Positions 13,401-22,900 of a stretch of 64,000 nt of DNA are shown in pieces. The notes beneath the pieces are model-generated. The model was given only the letters and a program-made list of their open reading frames with translations. It was not told the DNA's origin and did no database searches. The stretch spans positions 9,302,431-9,366,430 of the forward strand of contig NC_135555.1 in assembly GCF_964340395.1 (NCBI RefSeq). Reading direction: 5' to 3'. The position numbers and the translations under genes are program-made. Every line of letters starts with the position of its first letter. Positions within the stretch are counted from its first letter, which is position 1. Origin of the DNA: Glandiceps talaboti. Taxonomy: Eukaryota; Hemichordata; Enteropneusta; Spengelidae.

Positions 13401-16400
13401 TGGTAGTATAAAGCAGTGCTGATGGAGAGTTTTTTACTTATTGTCAATAAAACCCTATTACTGACCTTTTGTTGTTTTCCTTTTCACCCTAGGTCCAATC
13501 CCTTGTCCTTCCTTCCATCCCATCTTACGCAAAAGACGTACACCCATAGGGATCCTGAAAAACATTCAACACACAAAAAATGTTTCTATTGGTATGTTTT
13601 GATGGTAAGAAATTCAACATCATAGATTATAGACAAACCTTCAAGGGCAACACGGCACAATTAGAGAGATTTTCATACGAAATTAATCTTTCAGATAGAT
13701 TTATTAAATTTATTAAATAAGTTTGTCTCATTCATGGATGTGTATTAGAAAGAGAGATTTTCATACGAAATTAATCTTTCAGATAGATTTATTAAATAAG
13801 TTTGTCGCATTCATGGATGTGTATTACAAAGAAATAACCTAATCTGAGGCAAATTTCATAGTATGTATAAATTTCAAGATAGTTGATACTTTGATCAACA
13901 CCATCAGTAAAATTCAATAAATTATGTAAATCCAAAATTATACTAACCTAGGTGGTAGGATCAACTCTGCTAATGGATCAGTTCCTGGTATGACACCACT
14001 GGAGGGCGCTGCTCTCTTTTGACGATTATCACTTGCAAGAAATTCATCAGTTGTTGTTATTTTCTTTGGCGCAATTCCAAATTCTCCAAGATCCTAATCA
14101 GAATGTAAAAATAACAAGATTTAGTTCTGTCTCAAGAAAATGTAGAGAAAATATACTTTTCAAAGATGTGGTACTTCTAGTAAGTTCTACAATTATGTGT
14201 AAATTTAAAGTAGATGTGAAGGAAGAATATTGATGTTTACCAAGTTTGCTGAGATACTGAAGATTCTACTACCCCTATGGTGTCTCAGTAAAACAAAATA
14301 TATTTACATGTATATGAAAAGAATATGAAAATGCCCTTCCCCCGGTATTCATAAAATAGTCTTCTAACCTCATCATCCATAAACTCTTCAGGTCTCTGCT
14401 GAGATTGACCTGTTCTGGATTGTCTTGAGGAAACAAATGTAGAAGGTGTCCATCCTGTCAAGAAAGAAAGATGCAATATTCAGTGTTGCAAAAAGATATA
14501 AAAGTATGAAATCGCTTACAATTTGTTAACTCGTGACCAAATGTAAAACATGATACTGCTATATCACACTATATCGATATCTGACTGGGGCTTGAAGAAT
14601 GTAAAATGTTCTTGTTACCATACCGGTACTTTAATTTACAGCATGTAATGTATGGGACTTTGACAGTGAATTGTACATAGTTGGGTATCAATTTGGAAAT
14701 CGAGTACTTTTAAACTTCTGAAGTAGTTGAATACTTGCAAGCTAATTCCTAATATATAGAAGGTATATAGGCAAATTCTGATCCTATGCTGTTTTAAACA
14801 TCCTCTAAAATCAGATCGTCCATGTAATGCATTGAGTATGTGTTGATGTCAAAGGTGGTTGGTTGAGAGTCAATATCAAACCAGTATGTTAATTCCTCCC
14901 AAAGTTTATCATACAAATAAAATTTAATGTCATGCACTTGACACACCATCTGATTTATTCATAAAACTATCATGTTGTACGCATATTTCTTTGTCTATTT
15001 CATTTGCTATAATCAACATAAATATTTCCCTAGACACAAGGTACAACCATAGACAGTGGAGGGGAGAGTACAACTTATCTGTACATGGTCTGAGAAGTCT
15101 ACATATCATTATTGTTGACAACGTTGTATGTTACCTTCTTTGCTGCCAGCAGTGTTATAGTATCCAGCTGAAAAGCCTCCAGTGAAAGCTCCATGAAATC
15201 TTCTTCGACCTTGCTTGTCATGAACTGTTTGATCTTCAATGTTGATTGGCTTCTTTCTGGGGGCATCTGAATGAAAATACCATATAACAGAAACATATAC
15301 TATCATCAGAAGCAACAATTTTTTTTTTAGCATAAATGATATTTGGTGCAGAAAAAAAATGTGACTATCTTTTGCAACCTTCTTGAGTTCACCAAAAATT
15401 TATACTAATGCAGAGTCCTATGCACAGTGGTTGTCACTGCTGTCACTTGGAAAATGGAGCCATAACTTCTAGTTAGTCAAATTGTTTACATACATTATGG
15501 AATTGTTAGTGTATCGCAATTAAGGATACTGACTTTTTATATGGTGTTTAATGACTGACCAGCACTCACTTGAGGCTGGGGAGACCCTGGAAATGGGTAA
15601 TGTAGTAACTTTTCTCTTGCTCTCACCTCAGACCACTAAATAGGGACATCCAATTTTATATTCCACAAAGTTATCACTGCAATTATGCTATGATTGCATG
15701 TGTGTAAAGCATAGAATATCAAATACATGGCTATCAGCTTAGCCCATAACGTAGTCTCTAGGGGGGAATGACTTTCCCCTGCTCATAGTCCTGGAAACAA
15801 CTATCCTACACGAAACAACTGACTTCACACTGCCAAACAACAGATAATATTAGGTGCGAATGGGGCTGTTTATCTTTATCCCTGTTTTTGTTTGGTGGTC
15901 TGAGCTCTGAGAGGCTGTTTTTGTTTGTCTGAGCTCTGAGAGGCTATGTTTTTGTTTGGTGGTCTGAGCTCCAAGAGGCTATATTTTTGTTTGGTGGTCT
16001 GAGCTCCGAGAATCTAATATGCATGGGTGTCATTATTGGTTTGCAAAAAGTCACTCTAATAGACCATTGACCCTACTTTCGTGTAGACCATAGATCACAG
16101 ATGCTGGAGAAAGACTCCAGTCTACGCTCAGAACATGGGTGAATATATATACTTGAAATTCAACGTAATACTAATTTGTAGCAGATATCACTAGCTCTTG
16201 ATGTCTTTAACATTTGGTCCATGCTTAGATCTAGAGAGAATTACGACCATTTGTTATCGGATAAGTATGCCGATGTCATCGTCGACCTCTACAGATCTGA
16301 AACAGTTCTGTAGCAAGTGTTTGCAGACATGATTGACAGACAACACTTCACTTGTCGTCTGCACGTACGTTAGTCGTAAGTCATCATGTGATACCTGATA

Positions 16401-16513
16401 CCTGAATCATTGTATACGTGAGAAACTACATTGAAAGTACGTTTGCTACCTTCTTCAATGGGCTTGAGTGGAGTTCCGTATGGGGCTAACTCTTCATCGG
16501 AATCGTCGTCCAT
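8442..16513 (-). CDS. GPATCH1: GPATCH1 orthologue, 5' part (12 exons, 3' end outside window)
   Basis: Joined exons, in order of translation: 16513-16450, 15266-15135, 14454-14369, 14093-13948, 13554-13466, 13144-12888, 12163-12028, 11787-11705, 10911-10758, 10003-9746, 9357-9182, 8569-8442. They stay in phase and give 569 residues plus two bases; human GPATCH1 is about 930 residues, so roughly the last third is off the left edge. Seen: an acidic start ([16 protein letters not shown]), the conserved [14 protein letters not shown] block (residues 22-65), a G-patch at about 143-172 ([20 protein letters not shown]), [18 protein letters not shown] in exon 10, and [20 protein letters not shown] in exon 12. 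All align with human GPATCH1 in the same order. Known for the family: a nuclear spliceosome-associated G-patch protein that partners a DEAH-box helicase (DHX35). It is divergent from MROH1. The identity is near certain; individual exon ends are my splice-site calls. Confidence 0.93.
8605..8683 (+). repeat. Dispersed repeat family B, copy 1
   Basis: About 79 bp, including 'aaagacaaaagatttca' and 'ccactaggagtgctgtt', that reappears inverted at 40169-40250 in MROH1 intron 19. The family is unknown. Confidence 0.75.
9182..9357 (-). CDS. GPATCH1: GPATCH1 exon 11
   Basis: Residues 469-527, with [20 protein letters not shown] and [11 protein letters not shown], as in human SMTEWERGRERDEFARAALL. Acceptor TTCCAG, donor GTAAGT, ends phase 0. 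Confidence 0.92.
9746..10003 (-). CDS. GPATCH1: GPATCH1 exon 10
   Basis: Residues 383-468. It starts [17 protein letters not shown] (human SVLEFLSQKDKERIKEM), then a Ser/Thr-rich linker, then [20 protein letters not shown]. Acceptor TGTAG, donor GTAAGT, phase 1. Confidence 0.93.
10418..10494. repeat. (TG)n microsatellite, 77 bp
   Basis: Uninterrupted TG dinucleotides in GPATCH1 intron 9. Confidence 0.98.
10758..10911 (-). CDS. GPATCH1: GPATCH1 exon 9
   Basis: Residues 332-382, a proline-rich [13 protein letters not shown] followed by a low-conservation stretch and [11 protein letters not shown] (human RAELLGETPIQG). Acceptor AAAG, donor GTGGGA, phase 1. Confidence 0.85.
11136..11421. repeat. 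(GTGA)n tetranucleotide repeat with an internal (GT)n
   Basis: Imperfect GAGT/GTGA units with a GT run at about 11200-11228, in GPATCH1 intron 8. It produces long artificial His-Ser-Leu-Thr frames on the minus strand that are not genes. Confidence 0.97.
11705..11787 (-). CDS. GPATCH1: GPATCH1 exon 8
   Basis: Residues 304-331, with [16 protein letters not shown], matching human RYVGKILDGFSLASKP. Acceptor TTCTAG, donor GTAAAA, ends phase 0. Confidence 0.9.
12028..12163 (-). CDS. GPATCH1: GPATCH1 exon 7
   Basis: Residues 259-303: [20 protein letters not shown] and, further on, [10 protein letters not shown]. Human has AFGVGALEEEDDDIYATE and YGWTAPRQ. Donor GTATAA, phase 1. Confidence 0.92.
12756..12855. 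mobile_element. Small TIR element family C, copy 1
   Basis: About 100 bp sharing 'gtaagat', a 'tatca-ccagc' block and 'gggctgaacaaca' with the clearer copy at 21694-21775. Its ends (tagtccgtaagatt and aatatgtcacagtcta) are degraded inverted repeats. It lies in GPATCH1 intron 6. Confidence 0.6.
12888..13144 (-). CDS. GPATCH1: GPATCH1 exon 6
   Basis: Residues 173-258. It includes [29 protein letters not shown] and FTLFDPAG, equivalent to human KIYGCALP, FAPKDV and KDNVHGLAYKGLDP. Acceptor AATAG, donor GTAAGT, ends phase 0. Confidence 0.92.
13466..13554 (-). CDS. GPATCH1: GPATCH1 exon 5 (G-patch)
   Basis: Residues 143-172. It carries the glycine-rich G-patch core [20 protein letters not shown], which in this family contacts a DEAH-box helicase. 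Acceptor TTTCAG, donor GTCAGT, phase 1. Confidence 0.93.
13663..13830. repeat. Tandem duplication, 88-bp and 78-bp copies
   Basis: Two adjacent copies begin 'agagagattttcatacgaaa' at 13663 and 13751. The second lacks a ten-base 'ttattaaatt' segment. It lies in GPATCH1 intron 4 near the exon 5 acceptor. Confidence 0.93.
13948..14093 (-). CDS. GPATCH1: GPATCH1 exon 4
   Basis: Residues 95-142, [18 protein letters not shown] then a variable stretch and [14 protein letters not shown]. This matches the human FGIAPKAIVTTDDF region. Donor GTTAGT, phase 2. Confidence 0.92.
14369..14454 (-). CDS. GPATCH1: GPATCH1 exon 3
   Basis: Residues 66-94, with [13 protein letters not shown] and EEFMDDE as in human. 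Acceptor TGACAG, donor GTTAGA, ends phase 0. Confidence 0.92.
15135..15266 (-). CDS. GPATCH1: GPATCH1 exon 2
   Basis: Residues 22-65. It contains [19 protein letters not shown] and [13 protein letters not shown], the most conserved N-terminal block of the family. Acceptor ATTCAG, donor GTAACA, phase 1. Confidence 0.93.
15884..16017. repeat. Four-copy tandem repeat, about 35-42 bp
   Basis: The unit 'tttttgtttggtggtctgag' plus 'ctc-gagaggcta' is present four times with small changes, in GPATCH1 intron 1. Confidence 0.93.
16450..16513 (-). CDS. GPATCH1: GPATCH1 exon 1 (start codon)
   Basis: Residues 1-21, [20 protein letters not shown] followed by E; human begins similarly with an acidic stretch and YGT. 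The ATG complements bases 16511-16513. The donor is GAAG|GTAGCA, phase 1. Confidence 0.9.
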
Positions 16514-16760
16514 GGTGCACTGCTGACGCTTTCCTTGCAGATGTGTTTCGTATCGTTTGTTGTGTTTCTTCTTTACCTCATCTTTCAGTAGACTACCGTT
16601 GAGGGCGTTAACGTACCAAAACAGTTTACATTTTCATTCAAACTTCATTTTATTCAATAAAGTGTTGTCCAGTGAAAGAAAACGCAATATTCTCACTATG
16701 TTACGAACTGACGCAGGTTTACCTAAAGCACTAACTTTGAACACTTCAAGAAATAACTGA

Positions 16761-16776
16761 TACCCACAATGCACTA
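16761..16776 (+). promoter_or_regulatory. ZNF143/Staf-like binding site
   Basis: TACCCACAATGCACTA matches the 18-position Staf consensus YWCCCRNMATSCMYYRCR at all of its first 16 positions. Such sites are typical of divergent housekeeping promoters in animals. Confidence 0.7.
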
Positions 16777-16783
16777 TACACCC

Positions 16784-16792
16784 AATATGGCG
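16784..16792 (+). promoter_or_regulatory. YY1-like site
   Basis: AATATGGCG matches the YY1 core AANATGGCG. It lies 121 bases before the MROH1 start, in the range where YY1 sites often sit just after a transcription start. Confidence 0.5.
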
Positions 16793-16803
16793 ACGTACAG
16801 GTT

Positions 16804-16811
16804 TGACGTGA
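16804..16811 (+). promoter_or_regulatory. CRE/ATF-like site
   Basis: TGACGTGA is one base from the CRE palindrome TGACGTCA. It is placed close to the YY1- and ZNF143-like motifs. Confidence 0.4.
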
Positions 16812-16912
16812 CCGTCACCTGACTCGTGAGAAAGTTGCACAATTTCAGTGTACTTCTCGGCCGAATTCAAGTAGCACTCGTTTATGAAGAATTGTTTTGT
16901 AGGAAACAGTAA

Positions 16913-16964
16913 ATGATCATGCCTGGGGACGATAATATAATTGCAACTGGTGGTCAGATCGATG
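16913..16964 (+). CDS. MROH1: MROH1 exon 1 (start)
   Basis: Residues 1-17, MIMPGDDNIIATGGQID. Two in-frame ATGs (16913, 16919). Donor GATG|GTAAGT, phase 1, which joins exon 2 to give an Ala codon. The N-terminus is not conserved, so this exon rests on phase, position and splice site. Confidence 0.75.
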
Positions 16965-19900
16965 GTAAGTTTTTTCGCCAGACTACTTAATTGTCGTGAC
17001 AGACGAAACCGGAACCTCCCCTTTTCTCTTATTGTAATTCACGTCTACCTCTCAAAAGTATACTATTTCTATTTTGAGTTTTGAAATGCATTTTCTCGAA
17101 CTAAAATCTTGTAATTCCATTCTTGTTATCCAAATTTTGTAATATTTTGTTAGCGCTGTAAGCTGTGTAGGTAATATTTGGTCATGCAGCGTCTAGACTT
17201 TGCGAACATGACCATGTCGGAGTGAGGAATACCGATGTTCTTTTGTTTACACCGGCGTAGATAGGAAGGTCATGAACCGAGACGAGTGTGTCCGTAATGC
17301 AATCCTTAGGTGTTATTGACTTCTCTGTGACGTTTATATTGAGGTATCATAAAAGGCCGCAAGTCGCATGACTATGTGCAAGCAACAGCGCACCCAAGCA
17401 CCAGTGGTGGAATACATGTTTATGTACACTGGTTTTATTAACGGTTGTCTCGTGCCCAATGGTATTCTTACCAATTAATCATTACAACGGAGATCTATGT
17501 GACCAGCTACCAGTACTACGCTATGTAAATATGACATGGATCATGTTAAATATTAGTTGTGGGACAGACTTGTGTCATCTTCATGGATATGTTGAGTAAA
17601 AGCAATGCTTCCAGGAACTGATGGATGATAGTGAAATTATCATCAGCAACACTGAACCTGACTGCAACACACAACTACATGTAGTAGATGACTTTGATAT
17701 ACTGTTATTCATGGATGGGGAAGACACTCTAACAAGTATCTACAACAACATTGATAGCGACACAGATAGCGGACATGAAAGCCTTCTACCGTCTCCTACT
17801 TCTCCAGAAATGTCATTTTCACATCGGAAGCAGACTGATGGTAAACAAATAAATATTCTAAAACGAAAGCATGTCATGTTTTTTAAACATATCGTCACCT
17901 GTTTTGGTCACCTGCTGCATTAAGATCAATCTGGGTCACTGTGTGAGATCCTAACTAGGTCAAACGCTAAAAGTACAAAAACAAGTGTAGTCTGCATTGT
18001 AGCACTGAAACAAGTAATATATCATGTTACAATGTTTGATTTTTTTGTTTTGGTGTTTTCTAACGATATGCAAGTCAAGCACGCAGTCAAGCAATCCATG
18101 AAGTGTTCACTTTTTAAGGTGTTTACAATGCTTTTCAAATGCAGTAAATTATTCCAAGGCCTTCCGACAGACAAGGCCTGCATTGTGAAGCCAACACACC
18201 TAGCTTTTATCATGTACTCAACTTAGTGACACCTTTGACCCCAAAATTCACAAAGCCATCATTCTCCACAACAACAGTGTGATCATGAAGTGCAAAAAAA
18301 AATATCTCATGATAGGATCCGTAGACAGCAAAACTCTCTTATATGAAATCATGGGCTTGCAGTTATATGGATATGTACATGTCAATGTACATTTTGCACA
18401 GTTAGATATAAAACAAGATAACCTGTTAATAAATCATACTTTAAATTTAGACTGAAAACAGTTTAAAAGAAACATGCTATTTTTTGAGAGTGGAAATTTA
18501 TGAATTTAGTTATTGAGAGTAATTTTGCCTGCAAGTCTTACAATTTAAAGGTAAATTGTCAGCCAGTGGTAACTCTATTTTTTTATTTACAATTTATATA
18601 TTGGTAACATAGTTGTCCTATGGTAATAGATGTGTGATAAATGTATTGTTGTTAAATATTTGAAGGCTGTGTCTGTGTAGGATATTTACTTTCACTTCCA
18701 GACTAATCAATGAGGCACCTCCTGTTTCATTTCCAGTAATGATACCAGATTTGAAACATGTCGAAAACATGCTTATTGTGACTGCATGACCAAAGTTTAT
18801 ATTTCTACTGAAGAGCAATGTTTTGACTTTTCCGATCGACAAGTGTTGTCAAACTTCCTGTTTTGCTTGTGCTACCTCCCGACAGTGTTGGAAACATAGT
18901 TATGAAATTATATGAAAGTACATTTCATGTCAAATGAAATCCTAAAGAAAAACAATTTCAATCAATCAATCACCCTAAGTATCAAAACAGAACATGATGT
19001 GTGAGATGAGACACACATACATATTACAGTAAATGTTACCTGTAGTATTGTACTCACTGAAGCATATAACACCGTAAAACCATCACCTGCTCTTTGCAAC
19101 TCTCAAAACTGGTATTTAATTCGTGCATAATTGGAATGAAAGGTGATAATTTAGTATGTTGAGAGCACCCCTATTATGCCATAAACTTCAGCTTAGTATT
19201 ATTTATAATGCTAGAAAATGAATTGTCATGTCACCCAAGGTATGTGCAAGGCGTGTTCCAGCTCTCCACTTGTGACTTCAATAGTTGTAGTTGGACTGAT
19301 TCTTCTAACAAGAACACTATCATATCATATGTGCAGATGTTTAATTCATACTGGAATAGTGTAGTCAGGTTTTTTTGTAAATATTTTTACTCGCGTAAAA
19401 AACATTATAACCTCAGCTTGTGCCACGTAAGCAAAAGAAACTAAAGATACAGATGCACTTCAGAAAGCACAGTATTACTAATAGGCACATGAGGGTTGCT
19501 TCACAATTCATTGACCCTTCACCTAGAGTGTATATAAATAGGGAAGGACTTGTAGGTTCATAAATCAAGACCCTTCTAATAACCCCTATCGGTAAGTTAC
19601 AATTGATTGCTGTCAATGGTAGGAATTTGATTGGTATGTTATATCCTCTATGCACCAAAGCACAATTGATGTTTTCAGGTATTTAAAAGTTTTAGTGCTC
19701 TTTCTCCCAACTTGTACTTAGTTGTGTACAAACAAATACCCCCAAGGGAGAAAGAGGATGAACTTGTTATATGTAGGTGGTTCAAATGTGTGTTTTGAAT
19801 TTGAATTGATAACTGTGTATGCTATATTTCCATGTCATCATTGACTTCCTAACCTTCCTTACTAGTATGTATTGAATTCACATTTAATGAAAGTGAAATT

Positions 19901-22900
19901 AAAACCAAGCAAACAAATTATTTGGAAGTGCTGTAGTCTGGCGTAGTATAATGTACAGATACCTTTATACTGAAAATAAGGAAAATGTTAAAATTCACAC
20001 TTGTGTACCATTCAATTTCTCACAGTGAACTATATGTATATCATCACATACTAATACAATGGGAAAACATTATCTCAACTCGTATCAGAAAACAAGACTT
20101 GTGAAAAGTATAGCTTGAATGACAGAACAATTTTTTTGTCATTTACATGTAAATTGTGAGTAAGTCCATCTGTTTCTTTGAAAGTAAAATATTTGATTTT
20201 ACAGTTTTCTGCAGACACAAATAAGTCATCAACCACAACCATAAACTTGGAATCCAATTTCACCAAAATCCAGATCTGGGACTACTGCCAATCTGAGACC
20301 ATTCAATTTTGTAACAACCCAATGTTGGAATTGTCTTTATTTCATTTTGAGATGGGTCTGAGTTCCAATCTGGGAAGGTGCCAATGATACATATCCATCT
20401 TGAAGTTGTATTCATTTAATGCGCACTGGTCAAAAAAACAACACTGTTGCTCCTTTTGCCAATTGCAATGCAACTTGTAGAACTCATATACAATTACAAG
20501 AAGCAGGAGAGGACACTTAGCCTAAGAATACACTTTCATCATGAAAATTTAATGAGAGTTGCAAATAGTTTGATTTGTCACTTGTATATTCTTCCAAATT
20601 CACAATAGCTAAGTACATGGTAAAGGATACACATATAGTCTTTTGAGTATACTTGTTGTACATGTAGTAATGTTATATTGACAAGGGTCACTGACTCACA
20701 GACATCATGTGTTGTCTGATTGTATGCAGTAACAGACGTGTTTGGTGTACAAAACACTGAGAAAAGTGCTAGCTAGAGCATTGTGACAGAGAATATGTGT
20801 TTATTGTAGCAGAAAGGTGAAATGGTCCTAGAAAGCCACAGCGATAGCACATCCATTGTAAATGTCCCAGGTCGTGATCCCATCTAATCAGTTCCACTTA
20901 ACACCTGTAAATCAAGATATTGGTAGGCAGCAGCTCTTTGTTTTGCTTCCTGGACTCACAATTTTAGTGTTTCTGAAATGTGGTGTGTCTTGGCATGTGT
21001 TGTAAGGAAGCTCATGGTTTTATGACAGTGACTTGAATGGAGTCCCATTATTTGTCATAGACGTACAAGTACGTGACAAAAACTTTACACAAAAAGATAG
21101 TGGCTTTTGAATATTGGCATTTTAACCATCCAACTTAAGTGATCATTCATTTATTGAATACATTTTTATAATCTTTTCTTTTTTTTAAGATTGAAAATGG
21201 TCACATGTATGTGTGGATACCTATAAATGATTAAAGTTTACATTGAAAATACACTAATATACCTTATTCAAATACAGGGTTAACTTCAGAGAAGAGTCCT
21301 GGTGCTCAGGGCATTAATTCAAGAGGGCTAAAAAGTGTAAAAGTAACAGTTAAACACTGTCTTCAATTACAAAAATATTGGACTCTGATTTACATATTAA
21401 CCTGTTTTTTGTTTACAACCAAAAACATTAAATAAAATATCTGAAAAATTAAATTAAACTGTATTTTGTTGTTTTTCATTTCAGCCATGTGTATGGCATT
21501 GATTGATGCTGCATTTGATAAGAATGGACAGGTTAGATATATTGTCAGCAACTCACTCTTTGAGATTGGTAGAAAGCAACCCAAGATGGTTCTGAGTTCA
21601 GCCCAGTACTATCTCAACAAACACAGTAAGGTAGGTGATGTTTGTAATCAGGGTATCACCCCAGAGACACTTACAAAAACTCAAACACAATACTAGTCTG
21701 TAAGATAGAGACATTCGTGCCAGGCTATCAACCAGCTGTCATGGGGCTGAACAACACGACATATCTTACAGTCTAATACAATACTAAAATAGACAAAGCA
21801 ATAAAAAATGACTGTGTTTATGATTTATACTGCCTATCAAATGCTTATCCTACTTTTGTTGTATGGTCTCATATACTTGTATTCTGATTATTATTACATG
21901 TAGTTGTAGTTGGACTAGATTAATTGGCAGACAAACTATTTTTTCGATCCATTTATTTATATGTAGTCATGCGCTCTTTACAGACTTGTATTATTTTGTA
22001 TCTGGGAATAAAGTCAAGTTAAGACAGTTATTACTATTATTATTACTTGTTATTAAATAACACTTAAAGACCTATTTTTATCATTTCAGTTAATTTTTGT
22101 TTATGAAAAAATACTTCAAATAGTAGTATTGTGTACACTGACTTTATGTCTATATGTTAAACACTACTTAATCACTACAGACCTGACTACAGGGTTGCCA
22201 ACAAATGGAAAAGTGAGGGATGTTGACTGGGTTTGATCACTAGGTGAACATACATGTATACACTTCAGTGAGCCAAACAGCATATAAAATACACAAGTAT
22301 GTCACACTAGTTACAGGTACATGGGCTTTAATAGATGGATTGATGTAATCATCTTGGCACTGTGTGTCATAATACATATATTTCGAACTTTGACTTATTG
22401 TGAATGTACGCATATGCTGTGGGGAAAAAAATATTTGTAAGACTTGACACATTGATGTAAGATTTGTTGATCAATTCCAGTTACAACTGTGATTTTGAAC
22501 ACCATGGAGAGAGTTCTTAGGGAGATATTTATAACCATTTGATATAGCTTTATCATGTTTATGTTAAGTTTTGTTGATCTATCACAGTTACAACAGGGTC
22601 ACCGTGTGGTCATTTTGAACACTATGGAGAGAGTTGTAAGGGAGAGTATTGGCAAGATTAAAGCACCACTAGCTGTAGATCTCATCAAACTGGCTTCAGA
22701 AGAAATGACAAACTCAAAGGTACTACATTTAACAATACAATGCACATAAACATATCATACTTTGTCATCGTTGTGGATGCGTTGGGCCATGTTGGTTGGA
22801 TGTTCCTCATTCTGGCCACTAGCTAGGAATAAAACCATCTATTTGTTCTGAGTTCAATTTGAATGCCTTTTTAGTTGCTTTTGGATAAAGAATGATGACA

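Larger units (their letters stand above)
16514..16912. promoter_or_regulatory. Divergent promoter shared by GPATCH1 and MROH1
   Basis: The two start codons are 399 bp apart and point away from each other, so both 5' leaders and the promoter must fit here (unless leader introns exist). The stretch holds ZNF143/Staf-, YY1- and CRE-like motifs, listed separately. I see no TATA box in a convincing position. A short upstream frame opens with ATG at 16884 and stops just before the MROH1 start, which could lower MROH1 translation. Confidence 0.8.
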
